From contig CAWIGZ010000008.1 of the NCBI GenBank assembly GCA_963835825.1, forward strand, positions 1 to 64,000: 64,000 bases of DNA. Reading direction: 5' to 3'. A program made the position numbers and the translations under genes. Source of the stretch: JADGRB01 sp963835825 (lineage in GTDB: Bacteria; Myxococcota_A; Polyangia; Fen-1088). A model generated the notes under the pieces. That model did no database searches, was not told the DNA's origin, and saw only the letters and a program-made list of their open reading frames with translations. Of this stretch, positions 36,980 through 45,685 are shown one piece after another; within the stretch, counting starts at the first letter, position 1; every line of letters begins with the position of its first letter.

Positions 36980-37695
36980 CAGCTGCGCAGCCTCAGCCCG
37001 AGCAGCACGAGCGGGCGCAACATCGACCACCAGCCGGTGATCGGCTTCATCTTGGTATAGCCGATCGCCTTGGGCGGGTAGATCTTGGTGACCGGCACCT
37101 CGGCGGTGCGGTAGCCGAGGCGGATCGTCTTCCAGTAGAGGTACGGCTCCAGCTCGTACTCGTCGAGCCAGCTCTGGTGGAGGCGGATGCGGGGATCGTC
37201 GAGCAGCGTGGTGCGGAAGGCGCGGAAGCCGTTGGTCGACTCCGAGACCCACTTGCCGCTGGTCAGCGAGAAGAGGAGCGGGTGGAGTCGGGTCGCGACC
37301 TGGCGGTAGAGCGGCATCCCGCCGGTGCGGCCGCCGGCCAGAAAGCGCGAGCCCTGCACGAAGTCGGCGCCGGCGACGATGGGGTCGAGCAGGCGGGGGA
37401 TCTCCTCGGGGGCGTCCTTGTTGTTGCCGGCGATGACGACGATGACGTCGAATCCCCGCTCCTTGGCCCAGACGAACCCGGCCCGCAGCGCCGCGCCGAC
37501 GCCGATGGTGGCGCCCATCGCCAGCACGGTGGCGCCGCCGGCCCGGGCGACCTCGGGCGAGCGATCCTTCGAGCCGTCGTCGACGACCAGCACCTCGTCG
37601 ACGATCTCGCGGGGCGCGCGCCGGACCACCTCGCCGATCTTCACCTCCTCGTCGAGGACGGGGGCGATGAGGACGATCTTGAGCCCTTTGTACAT
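36979..37695 (-). CDS. Family 2 glycosyltransferase (polyprenyl-phosphate mannosyltransferase-like)
   Basis: A 238-residue GT-A glycosyltransferase: VLIAPVLDEEVKIGEVVRRA, VLVVDDGSKDRSPEVAR, then GADFVQGSRFLAGGRTGGMP and STNGFRAFR. The acceptor is inferred from similarity to dolichyl/polyprenyl-phosphate sugar synthases, which supply GT-C enzymes such as the GT87 protein in this cassette. In VVIAGNNKDAPEEI, Asn residues replace part of the usual DADxQ motif, so metal binding may differ. There is no clear C-terminal membrane anchor. Confidence 0.85.
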   Translation of the reverse strand: MYKGLKIVLIAPVLDEEVKIGEVVRRAPREIVDEVLVVDDGSKDRSPEVARAGGATVLAMGATIGVGAALRAGFVWAKERGFDVIVVIAGNNKDAPEEIPRLLDPIVAGADFVQGSRFLAGGRTGGMPLYRQVATRLHPLLFSLTSGKWVSESTNGFRAFRTTLLDDPRIRLHQSWLDEYELEPYLYWKTIRLGYRTAEVPVTKIYPPKAIGYTKMKPITGWWSMLRPLVLLGLRLRS

Positions 37696-37711
37696 GCGCG
37701 CCTGGTCGTCG

Positions 37712-38818
37712 CTAGCCGAGCGCGCGCCGCAGCGATTCCACCACGCGCGCCTGCTGCTCGGGCGTGATCTCCGGGAACATCGGCAGTGAAAGGATCTCGC
37801 GCGCCGCCTTCTCGGCCACCGGGAAGCTCCCCTCGCCGAGACCCAGCCCGCGCAACGCTCCCTGCAGATGAATCGGGATGGGGTAGTGAATCTGCGCGCC
37901 GATGCCGTCGGCGTTCAGCCGGCGGACGACCTCGTCGCGCCTCGGCACCCGGACCACGTACAGATGGAAGACGTGCTCGTTGCCCGGCAGCGTGCGGGGT
38001 GGCGTCACCGCCGGCAGATCGGCCAGGAGCTCGTCGTAACGGCGGGCGGCGGCGCGGCGCGCGTCGTTCCAGGCCGCCAGGCGCTTCAGCTTGGCGTTCA
38101 GCACCACCGCCTGCAGCGTGTCGAGGCGCGAATTGAACCCGAGCTCCGGGTGATGGTACTTGACCTCGCTGCCGTAGTTGCGCAGCGCCCGGATCTTGGC
38201 GGCCATCTCGTCGGAGTCGGTGGTCACCGCACCCGCGTCGCCGTAGGCGCCGAGATTCTTCCCCGGGTAGAAGCTGGTGCCGGCGGCCAGCCCGCAGGTC
38301 CCCGCGGCGCGGCCCTGCCGGCGCGCCCCTTGCGCCTGCGCGGCGTCCTCGATCACCGACAACCCGTGGGCCCGAGCCAGCGCGTCCACCTCTTCCACCG
38401 GCGCCATCTGGCCGTAGAGATGAACCGGCATCAGGAACCGGGTCTTCTTGGTGATCCGCGCCGCCGCCTGCTTCAGATCGAGCAGAAAAAATTCGGGATC
38501 ACAGTCGACCAGCACCGGCCGCGCGCCCGCCCGCAGCACCGCCAGCGCGGTGGCGATGAAGGTATTGGCGGGGAGCAAGACCTCGCTGTCGGCGTCGGCG
38601 CCCGCGGCCCGCAGCGCCAGCTCCAGCGCGTCCGTCCCGTTGGCCACCCCGACGCAATGCCGGGCGCCGATGAACGCCGCGTAGGCGGCCTCGAACTCCT
38701 TGACCGCCGGACCGAGGATGAAGGCGGTCTTGTCGAGCACCGCCGCGAATCCCTGTGCGATCTCGTCGGCGATCGCCTGGTGTTGCCGGCGCAGATCGAC
38801 GGGCGGGACCGCGCTCAT
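37712..38818 (-). CDS. DegT/DnrJ/EryC1 sugar aminotransferase
   Basis: A 368-residue PLP enzyme that aminates a keto-sugar nucleotide. Motifs: VGVANGTDALELALRAAG, NTFIATALAVLRAGA, VHLYGQMAPVEEVDALA, IEDAAQAQGA and the PLP Lys in SFYPGKNLGAYGDAGAV. C-terminal RVVESLRRAL ends the fold. WlbC/WbpE-type enzymes make UDP-3-amino sugars from the product of a Gfo/Idh dehydrogenase, which is encoded immediately upstream with overlapping stop and start. It is downstream of the dehydrogenase and upstream of GT2. Confidence 0.92.
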   Translation of the reverse strand: MSAVPPVDLRRQHQAIADEIAQGFAAVLDKTAFILGPAVKEFEAAYAAFIGARHCVGVANGTDALELALRAAGADADSEVLLPANTFIATALAVLRAGARPVLVDCDPEFFLLDLKQAAARITKKTRFLMPVHLYGQMAPVEEVDALARAHGLSVIEDAAQAQGARRQGRAAGTCGLAAGTSFYPGKNLGAYGDAGAVTTDSDEMAAKIRALRNYGSEVKYHHPELGFNSRLDTLQAVVLNAKLKRLAAWNDARRAAARRYDELLADLPAVTPPRTLPGNEHVFHLYVVRVPRRDEVVRRLNADGIGAQIHYPIPIHLQGALRGLGLGEGSFPVAEKAAREILSLPMFPEITPEQQARVVESLRRALG

Positions 38819-39861
38819 GGCGCCCTCCGCACCGCCTGCTCGCGGCCGTGATCGCGCATCGAGCGATCGATCGCCTCCAGCGCGCGCACGACGGCCGCCC
38901 CCTCGGTCCCGCCGACCAGCGGCTTCTTCCCGTTCCGGATGCAGTCGAGGAAGTGCTCGCATTCGTTGCGCAGCGGCTCGCCCGTCGAGATCTTGGGGAT
39001 GGTGATGTCGCCGTCCCGGATGCTGGCGCGGAACGACGCGAAGGTGTCGACGACCTCGGGCGTGGTCGCCTGCTCGGTCACCTGCTTGTCATAGAGGCGC
39101 AGCGGCTCGAGCAGGTTCATGTCGTCGAAGGTCAGCATCCGCTTGTCGCCGGTCACCGTCACGTCGCGTGACTTGCGCGGGTTCAGCCAGGAGGCGTGCA
39201 CGTTCACCAGCACGTCGCCGGGGTAGCGCAGCGTCGCGAACACCGCGTCCTCGCGCCCGGGGTTGATCCAGGTTCCGCCGACCGCCGAGGCTGTTTCCGG
39301 CTGGGCGTCCAGCCAGTAGTTCACGATCGAGATGTCGTGCGACATCAGGTCCCAGGCGGCGTTCACGTCGACGCGGATCGGGCCGAGGTTGGTGCGGACC
39401 ATCGAGACGTAATAGACGCGCCCCAGGTCGCCGGCCGCGATGTAGGCGCGGACCCGCTGCACCGCCAGGTTGAAGAGGAAGACGTGTCCGACCACCAGCA
39501 CGCGCCCGCGCCGGTCGGCCAAACCCACCAGCTCGTCGGCCTCGCCGCTGTGGGTGGTGATCGGTTTTTCCACCAGCACGTGCTTGCCCGCCTCGAGCGC
39601 CGCCTTCACCAGCGCGTAGTGGCTGCTGGTCGGCGTGGCGATGACGACCGCGTCGATGGTCGGATCGCGCATCACCACCGCCGGGTCCTGCGCCACCGCC
39701 ACCTTCGGAAACCGCCGCCGCAGCTGCTCGAGCCGCGCGCCGTCGCGGTCGACGACCGTCGTGACGACGCTGGCCGGCGGGTTGTCGAAATTGCGGATCA
39801 GGTTCGGGCCCCAGTGTCCCGCGCCAATGACCGCCGTCCGGATCGGTTCGCCAGGGTCCAA
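38815..39861 (-). CDS. Gfo/Idh/MocA-family sugar dehydrogenase
   Basis: A 348-residue NAD(P)-dependent oxidoreductase. A Rossmann N terminus TAVIGAGHWGPNLIRNF is followed by DAVVIATPTSSHYALVKAAL, the catalytic EKPITTHSGEADELV and the His of WDLMSHDISIVNYW. It resembles WlbA/WbpB, which oxidise UDP-GlcNAcA at C3 to feed the DegT aminotransferase encoded next. The start is a TTG at 39861 because the Rossmann strand begins ten residues later and no ATG is suitable. The nucleotide-sugar 6-dehydrogenase that would supply the substrate is not in the window. Confidence 0.9.
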   Translation of the reverse strand: MDPGEPIRTAVIGAGHWGPNLIRNFDNPPASVVTTVVDRDGARLEQLRRRFPKVAVAQDPAVVMRDPTIDAVVIATPTSSHYALVKAALEAGKHVLVEKPITTHSGEADELVGLADRRGRVLVVGHVFLFNLAVQRVRAYIAAGDLGRVYYVSMVRTNLGPIRVDVNAAWDLMSHDISIVNYWLDAQPETASAVGGTWINPGREDAVFATLRYPGDVLVNVHASWLNPRKSRDVTVTGDKRMLTFDDMNLLEPLRLYDKQVTEQATTPEVVDTFASFRASIRDGDITIPKISTGEPLRNECEHFLDCIRNGKKPLVGGTEGAAVVRALEAIDRSMRDHGREQAVRRAP

Positions 39862-39874
39862 TCGACCCGAGATT

Positions 39875-41086
39875 TTACACCGTTTGGCGAAGATAGGCGC
39901 CGATGGCGGCGCAGGCCTTCTTGGCCCGCTCGTCGGTCTCGACCAGCGCGAAGCGGACGTACCCCTCGCCTCCGGGGCCGAAGCCGACGCCCGGGGCGAC
40001 GGCCACGCGCGCCTTCTCCAGCAGCTCGGTCGCGAACGCCACCGCGCCCTGGCCCAATTTCTGGGCGCGGGCCGGCAGCGGCGCCCAGACGAACATCGAG
40101 GCCGACGGGCGCGGCACCGGCCAGCCGGCCGCGGCGAGCCCGTCGCAGAGCAGCGCCGTGCGGTGCTTGTAGAGGTCGCGGTTGGCCGCCACGTCGGCGT
40201 CGCACGCCGGCGACAGCGCGGTGGCCGCCGCCAGCTGCGTCGGGCCGAACATCCCGTAGTCGAGGTAGCCCTTGATCGTCCCCAGCGCGCCGACCAGCGT
40301 CCGGTTGCCGACGCAGAACCCGACCCGCCACCCGGGCATCGAGTAGCTCTTCGACACGGTGAAGAACTCGACCGCCAGGTCGCGCGCCCCCGGCACCGCG
40401 AAGATGCTGGGCGCCGGGCGGCCGTCGTGGACCAGATCGGCGTAGGCGAGATCGGAGATCACCCACAGCGACTCGCGCTTGGCCAGCGCCACCACCTTCT
40501 CGAAGAACGCCGGCTCGACGACGGCGCTGGTCGGGTTGTGCGGGAAGTTGACGATGAGCCCCTTCGGCTTGCGCGGCGCGCGGGCCAGGGCCGCCTCGAT
40601 CTCCTTGAACGGATCGAGGCCGGGGCGCGTGGCGACCGGGACCGGCTCGCCGCCGGCGATGATCACGCCGTAGCGATGGATCGGGTAGCAGGGATCGGGC
40701 GACAGCACGCAGTCGCCGGGCCCGACGATCGCCAGCAGGAGATGCGCGAGCCCCTCCTTGGCGCCCAGCGTGACGACCGCCTCCGTCTCGGGATCGAAGG
40801 ACTGACCGTAGCGGCGCGCGTACCAGTCGCAGATCGCCTTCCGGACCTCGGGCATCCCCCGCGACGGCATGTAGCGCTGGTTGCCGGGGCGCTGGGCCTC
40901 GGTGATCAGCCGCTCGATGGCGGCCTTGGGGCTGGGGCCGTCGGGGTTGCCGAGGCCGAAGTCGAAGACGTCGTGCCCTTCGGCGCGCAGGCGCGACTTC
41001 AGCTCGTCGACGGCCGCGAGAATGTACGGAGGGAGCGCGGCCAGGCGCGCGAACTGGTTCGCAGACTTATCGGGGGGGCCAGCCAT
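39875..41086 (-). CDS. Class I aminotransferase (AlaC/LL-DAP aminotransferase-like)
   Basis: A 403-residue fold-type I PLP enzyme: FARLAALPPYILAAVDELKS, DVFDFGLGNPDGP, VTLGAKEGLAHLLLAI, VNFPHNPTSAVVEPAFF, ISDLAYADLVHDG and the PLP Lys in TVSKSYSMPGWRVGFCVGN. The N terminus and GNPDGP fit the glutamate-pyruvate aminotransferase AlaC group; LL-diaminopimelate aminotransferases are close relatives, so substrate is not certain. It lies 13 bases upstream of the sugar dehydrogenase gene on the same strand, so it may be co-transcribed, though a metabolic link to the sugar cassette is not obvious. Confidence 0.9.
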   Translation of the reverse strand: MAGPPDKSANQFARLAALPPYILAAVDELKSRLRAEGHDVFDFGLGNPDGPSPKAAIERLITEAQRPGNQRYMPSRGMPEVRKAICDWYARRYGQSFDPETEAVVTLGAKEGLAHLLLAIVGPGDCVLSPDPCYPIHRYGVIIAGGEPVPVATRPGLDPFKEIEAALARAPRKPKGLIVNFPHNPTSAVVEPAFFEKVVALAKRESLWVISDLAYADLVHDGRPAPSIFAVPGARDLAVEFFTVSKSYSMPGWRVGFCVGNRTLVGALGTIKGYLDYGMFGPTQLAAATALSPACDADVAANRDLYKHRTALLCDGLAAAGWPVPRPSASMFVWAPLPARAQKLGQGAVAFATELLEKARVAVAPGVGFGPGGEGYVRFALVETDERAKKACAAIGAYLRQTV

Positions 41087-41173
41087 GACAAAAGTCGCGA
41101 GACACTACTTGATCGACGGCCGGTACGCGAGCGTGAAGCAGGTGCGGAGCGGGAGATGGACGGCGCGCCTTGA

Positions 41174-41189
41174 CTGAACGTCAGTTCAG
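41174..41189. promoter_or_regulatory. TetR-type palindrome upstream of radical SAM gene
   Basis: CTGAACGTCAGTTCAG has perfect 6-base arms (CTGAAC/GTTCAG) around GTCA, 16 bases before the GTG at 41205. TTGACT at 41170-41175 could be part of a -35 element. TGAAC-N4-GTTCA palindromes are common TetR-family operators, but no TetR gene is in the window. Confidence 0.35.
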
Positions 41190-41204
41190 GTCTAGAGGAT
41201 CGGG

Positions 41205-42336
41205 GTGCGCCCGGTGCCGATCTCCAATCCGCCGAACCCCTGGGCGACGACGGAGGTCGAGTATCTCGAAGGGGCGCCCGAGATGCGGCTGGAGGTGTTC
41301 GTCGACGGCACCCGCAACATCCTCTCCAAGAACGACAGCCCCGACGTCGGCTTCACCTGGAGCGTGAACCCCTACCGCGGCTGCTTCCACGCCTGCGCTT
41401 ATTGCTACGCGCGGCCGACGCACGAATACCTGAGCTTCGGCGCCGGGACCGACTTCGACCGCAAGATCGTCATCAAGCCGAACGCGCCGGCGCTGCTGCG
41501 CGCGGCGTTCCGCAAGAAGAGCTGGCGCCGCGAGACCGTCGTCTTCAGCGGCGTCACCGACTGCTATCAGCCGCTGGAGGCGTCGTACCGGCTGACGCGC
41601 GGCTGTCTCGAGGTCTGCGCTGGAACGCCACAACCCGGCGGCCATCATCACCAAGTCGGCGCTGGTCGAGCGCGACGTCGATCTGCTCGCCGAGCTTGGC
41701 CGCGTGGCCGCGTCGCACGTGACGGTGAGCATCCCGTTCTGGGACGCCGAAAAGGCCCGGGCCATCGAGCCGTACGTCCCGACGCCGGCGCGGCGGCTGC
41801 GCGTCGTCGAGACGCTGGCGCGGGCCGGGATCTCGGTCGGCGTGAACGTCGCGCCGATCATCCCCGGGCTCAACGACCAGGACATCCCGAAGATCCTGGC
41901 CGCCGCGCGAGACGCGGGGGCGCGCTCGGCCGGGCACGTGCTCCTGAGGCTCCCTGGGCCGGTGAAGGCGGTGTTCGAAGAACGGCTGCGGGCGGCGCTG
42001 CCGCTCACGGCCGAGCGGGTTCTGCATCGCGTGCGCGAGACGCGGGGCGGTCAGCTCTACGACGGACGGTTCGGGGTGCGCGGCCGGGGCGAGGGAAACT
42101 ACGCCGACGCGATCCACGCGCTGTTCGAGGCGGCGGCCACCCGGCACGGATTCCGGCGCGGCGCGATCCCCAGCGACGTCCAGGTCGACGCGCAGGAGAC
42201 GGGGAAGACCTGCATGTCGATCGCGTTGCCAGCAGCGATGGCGGCCGCCGAGCCCGAGGCGCTGCTGGCGCAGCGGCCCGTCGCGGAAGAGCCGCCGGTC
42301 GCGCGCCCAGGGCAGCTGGAGCTGCGCCTCACCTGA
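41205..42336 (+). CDS. PA0069-family radical SAM protein, one frameshift
   Basis: A spore-photoproduct-lyase-like radical SAM protein of the PA0069/Rv2578c group. The cluster motif is CFHACAYCYARP (C-x3-C-x2-C), followed by DFDRKIVIKPNAPALL and VFSGVTDCYQPLEASYRLTR. At about 41625 the frame changes; RHNPAAIITKSALVERDVDL and VTVSIPFWDAEKARAIEP follow in the new frame, then PIIPGLNDQDIPKILAAA. One inserted or lost base near GCGCTGGAACGCC explains it. GTG at 41205 is the likely start. Function of the family is not established. Its end overlaps the convergent methyltransferase by eight bases. Confidence 0.87.
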
Positions 42337-44122
42337 TCGGCCCGACGGCCAGCACGATCGGCAGGCCGCCGTTGCGCAGGCGGTGCTGCTCGGGGAGCTC
42401 GAGCTTCAGCGCGCCGGCGGCGTCCCGCAGCTGTTGCGGGATGACGATCGCCGCGCGCCAGCCGCGAAAATGCGCGCGCAGCAGGCGGCCGAGCTCGCGG
42501 TAGGTCCGCACGGCCGACCGCGGATCGGACAGGCGCCGGCCGTAGGGGGGATTGGCGATCACCAGCCCGGGGGTGGTGCCGGGCGGACGGGCGTCGGTGA
42601 GGTCGCGGCTCGCCAGCGTCAGCGCCGTCCCGACCTCGGCCCGAGCGGCGTTGCGCTGCGCGCTCTCGATGGCGCGCGCGTCGTGATCCGAGCCGACGAT
42701 CGGCGCGGGGAGCGCGGCGCGAATGCGGGCCCGCGCCTCGTCGCGCAGGGCCGCCGCCGCCGCCGCCGCGCCGGTCGCGAACAGCGGCCAGGCTTCGATG
42801 GCGAACCCGTCGCCGAACGCGCGGTCGATCCCCGGCGCCCGATCGAGCGCCTGCAGCGCCGCCTCGATGACGATCGTCCCGGCGCCGCACATCGGATCGA
42901 CGAGGGGGACGCTCGGCTCCCAGCCGGCCAGCGCCAGAAGACCGGCGGCCAGCGTCTCGCGCAGCGGCGCGGCGCCGATCTCGATGCGCGCGCCGCGGCG
43001 GTGCAGCCGGTCGCCGGAGGCGTCGACGCTGAAGGTGAAGTGATCCTCGTGGCCGCGCACCAGGATCGAAACGTCGGCGGCCTCGTCGTCCTTGGCGACG
43101 TGCACCCCCTTCACCGCGTCGCCGATCGCCAGCGCCGCGGTCTCGACGATGGCGCCCGTGTGATAGAGCCGGCTGCGGCTGGCGCTGGCCCGCAACGAGA
43201 GCGCCGCGCCGGACGCCACGAAGGCGCCCCAGTCGAGACCGGCGGCGCGCCGGCGGAGCTTGCCGAACTCGCGCGCCTCCACCGTGCCGACCCGCCCCAG
43301 CACGCGGGTGGGGAGGCGCAGCCACAGGTTCGCGCGGTAGCCGCCGAGCGCCGGGGCGGTCCACTCGACGCCGCCCGCCTCGGTGCGCAGGTCGGCGGCG
43401 TCCGGCAGCGCGGCGATCTCGCGCGCGGCCGCCTCTTCCAGTCCCGGGGCGACGACGGCGAACCAGCGCAACGATGAAGGCGCGCTGGCGCGGGCCTTGC
43501 GCTTCGGGGGCCGCTCGTCGCGCCGGCGCTCGCCGGGCGCCGGGAGGCTGGTCGGGCGTCCCGAGAACACCAGGTGCGCCAGGATCTCGATCGATCCCTC
43601 GCCGCCCGCGACGGGCGAATCGATCTCCCCCGCCAGCTTGAAGCCGAGCGCCTCGGCGCGACCCCGCACCTTCTCCAGCGCCCGGCGGCGCAGGCGGGGA
43701 TCGTCGACGTGGCCTTCGTCGACCTGCCGATCGGGGAGCTCGAACTGCGGCTTGACCAGCACCACGCCCTCGGCGCCCGGCCGCAAGCGGAACGCCAGGC
43801 CGCGGAGCATGTTGCGGGCGGCCACGAAGCTGACGTCGACGGTGAAGAAGTCGAACGGCCCCTCGGCCTCGTTGAGCGACAGCTTCCGCCAGTCGACCCG
43901 CTCGAGAGAGGTCACGCGCGGATCGGCGCCCAGCGTCGGATGCAGCTGGCCGTGCCCCACGTCGACCGCCAGGACGCTGGCCGCGCCGTGGGCGAGCAGC
44001 GCCTCGGTGAATCCGCCGGTCGAAGCGCCCACGTCGACCGCCCGCGCCCCCCGGACGGCGCCGCCGAGACCGAAATGCGCGATCGCCGCTTCAAGTTTTC
44101 CGCCCGCGCGGCTGACCGCCAT
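42329..44122 (-). CDS. TlyA-like / RlmL-like bifunctional rRNA methyltransferase fusion
   Basis: A 597-residue fusion of two methyltransferases. Residues about 1-205 match the FtsJ-fold catalytic part of TlyA (2'-O-methyltransferase and hemolysin-like): VSRAGGKLEAAI, DVGASTGGFTEALL (30-43) and VLVKPQFELPDRQVDEG. The S4 RNA-binding domain that normally precedes it is absent. A charged linker (about 205-225) leads to a THUMP-containing RlmL/TrmN-like enzyme: RWFAVVAPGLEEAAAREIAA, PMCGAGTIVIEAAL near 409 and NPPYG near 522, a typical N2-guanine methyltransferase site. The frame is continuous throughout, so the fusion is not an indel artefact of this sequence. Confidence 0.88.
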   Translation of the reverse strand: MAVSRAGGKLEAAIAHFGLGGAVRGARAVDVGASTGGFTEALLAHGAASVLAVDVGHGQLHPTLGADPRVTSLERVDWRKLSLNEAEGPFDFFTVDVSFVAARNMLRGLAFRLRPGAEGVVLVKPQFELPDRQVDEGHVDDPRLRRRALEKVRGRAEALGFKLAGEIDSPVAGGEGSIEILAHLVFSGRPTSLPAPGERRRDERPPKRKARASAPSSLRWFAVVAPGLEEAAAREIAALPDAADLRTEAGGVEWTAPALGGYRANLWLRLPTRVLGRVGTVEAREFGKLRRRAAGLDWGAFVASGAALSLRASASRSRLYHTGAIVETAALAIGDAVKGVHVAKDDEAADVSILVRGHEDHFTFSVDASGDRLHRRGARIEIGAAPLRETLAAGLLALAGWEPSVPLVDPMCGAGTIVIEAALQALDRAPGIDRAFGDGFAIEAWPLFATGAAAAAAALRDEARARIRAALPAPIVGSDHDARAIESAQRNAARAEVGTALTLASRDLTDARPPGTTPGLVIANPPYGRRLSDPRSAVRTYRELGRLLRAHFRGWRAAIVIPQQLRDAAGALKLELPEQHRLRNGGLPIVLAVGPIR

Positions 44123-44235
44123 GCGCGCGGCTTATACCGCGTTCCCAACAATCCCGTCGGGAGAGCGATCGCCTGGGGGACCACGCGCTCAGCTCGCGCG
44201 CGCCCGTCGCGGGGGCGCGGGACCCTTCGAGACCT

Positions 44236-44772
44236 TCAATCCGCGAGGCGGCGGAGAACGTTGGGGGAGGTGCGGCCGAAGCAGTCGGCGCACAGCGGGA
44301 TGCCGCCCGAGCGCGGATCGCGCCGGACCTTGTCGCGCGGATCTTCGGCGCCGCACGCGCTGCAGGTGAGGCGGGGCGCGAGATCGGCGTCAGAGGCCGC
44401 CAGGCCGACCGTGGCGAGCGCCGCCCGGGTGATGATCCCGACCAGAAAGGCGCCGGTCACCACCGGCAAGCAGGAGACTCCCTGCTCACACATGATCTGG
44501 GCCGCCTCTTCCAGCGTCGTGTCGGGTCCGATGCAGAGCACCGGAGAGCTCATGCATTCCCCCACGAAGGCGTGCCGCTGCGCCGTCCGCAGGTCCTCCC
44601 GGCAGACGATGCCGGTGAGCGTCCCGTTGTCGAGCACCAGGAGGTGATCGATTCCGTTGTCGAAGGCGAGCCGTCGCGCTGAAGCCACCACGGTGTCCGG
44701 CGTCAACGTGTAGAGCTCGGTCCCCATTACCTCGGCCACGCAGCAGGCACCGACTTCGGCCATGACATCCAT
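44236..44772 (-). CDS. CBS-pair protein with C-terminal zinc ribbon
   Basis: A 178-residue protein with two CBS motifs (about 12-65, VAEVMGTELYTLTPDTVV; about 70-125, GECMSSPVLCIGPDTTLEEA), which usually bind adenine nucleotides. A C-terminal zinc ribbon follows, with CSACG and CADCF spaced by about 19 residues, reminiscent of DksA/TraR-like or other regulatory ribbons. There is no catalytic domain, so it is probably a small-molecule-sensing regulator. It is divergent from the receiver-domain gene at 45007. Confidence 0.85.
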   Translation of the reverse strand: MDVMAEVGACCVAEVMGTELYTLTPDTVVASARRLAFDNGIDHLLVLDNGTLTGIVCREDLRTAQRHAFVGECMSSPVLCIGPDTTLEEAAQIMCEQGVSCLPVVTGAFLVGIITRAALATVGLAASDADLAPRLTCSACGAEDPRDKVRRDPRSGGIPLCADCFGRTSPNVLRRLAD

Positions 44773-45006
44773 GACGTGCCCTCCAGGAGAAAGTCTAGCG
44801 GGCGTACACCCGCGGGCTACTTGCAGCTGAAAGTAAACAAACGCCGTGCCAAGCCTATCGGCCGCGCTGGGCTTGAATTTCCGCGACCTCGAGCGTGCGT
44901 CGCGTCACCAGGGCCGTGCGGGTGTTACCAAGCGAGTGTCGGCGGCGACATGGACCCACACTCCGAGTTGCCGGATCTCGGTTCGGCGTTTGCAATAAGG
45001 CGAGGC

Positions 45007-45414
45007 ATGGATTCCACACGAATTCTGCTGGTGGACGACGATGACGAGACGAGAGAGCTCCTCCGCGACTTCTTCGGCGACCGGGGCTACGCGGTCGAGA
45101 CAGCGGGCGATGGCCACAAGGCGCTGATGCTCTTGGCGACCTTCGCGGCCGACATCGTGATCACCGATCTGGAGATGCCGGGGATGAGCGGCCTCGAGCT
45201 GATCCGATCCTTGCATGCGACGACGCGGCGGACGCCGGTCCTGTTGGTCACCGCACGGGCCGAGCGCGAGCTGCCCCTCCGCCGGCTCGGTCGGCGCGCC
45301 GGGTTCGAGTGCCTGCGCAAGCCGCTCGATCTCGACGCCCTCGGAGAGATCGTCGAACGGATGACGGCGTCGCACGCACTTGCCGAGCCGAACGCGTTTC
45401 ATCAGAATGTCTGA
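45007..45414 (+). CDS. Single-domain response regulator
   Basis: A 136-residue receiver domain: RILLVDDDDETRELLRDFF, phospho-acceptor Asp in IVITDLEMPGMSGLELI (Asp53 region), Thr in VLLVTA and Lys in CLRKPLDLDAL. No output domain is present. A purine-rich TAAGGCGAGGC precedes ATG 45007. Its partner kinase is not adjacent. It may act as a phosphorelay shuttle or through protein binding. Confidence 0.9.
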   Translation: MDSTRILLVDDDDETRELLRDFFGDRGYAVETAGDGHKALMLLATFAADIVITDLEMPGMSGLELIRSLHATTRRTPVLLVTARAERELPLRRLGRRAGFECLRKPLDLDALGEIVERMTASHALAEPNAFHQNV

Positions 45415-45458
45415 CGAACAGTCATTCCACCGAGCGCGACCTTAGTTAGATTGCGATC

Positions 45459-45659
45459 ATGAACAAGCAACGGGCCGGCGGCGAGTCACGCACGGATCAT
45501 CGGTCCGGCGGACAGGGGAGCTCCGAACGCGACGCCTTGCGAGGCGCGGTTCACAGTTTCGTGGAGGTGGCGGAGCTGCGACAGATCATGGGCCGCTTGA
45601 CCGCGATCGAGATGCTGCGGCTGTTGCTCGGGGCGGACGCACCGCCTGCCGGCGCTTAG
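45459..45659 (+). CDS. Short hypothetical protein
   Basis: A 66-residue open frame, MNKQRAGGESRTDHRSGGQG followed by a helical half (FVEVAELRQIMGRLTAIEML). Codon composition is GC-rich like its neighbours. No strong ribosome binding site is seen, and no family was recognised. It follows the receiver gene by 44 bases and might be translated from the same message. Confidence 0.4.
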   Translation: MNKQRAGGESRTDHRSGGQGSSERDALRGAVHSFVEVAELRQIMGRLTAIEMLRLLLGADAPPAGA

Positions 45660-45685
45660 AGCCTGCGGCCGCGGCTGGCCGGCGC

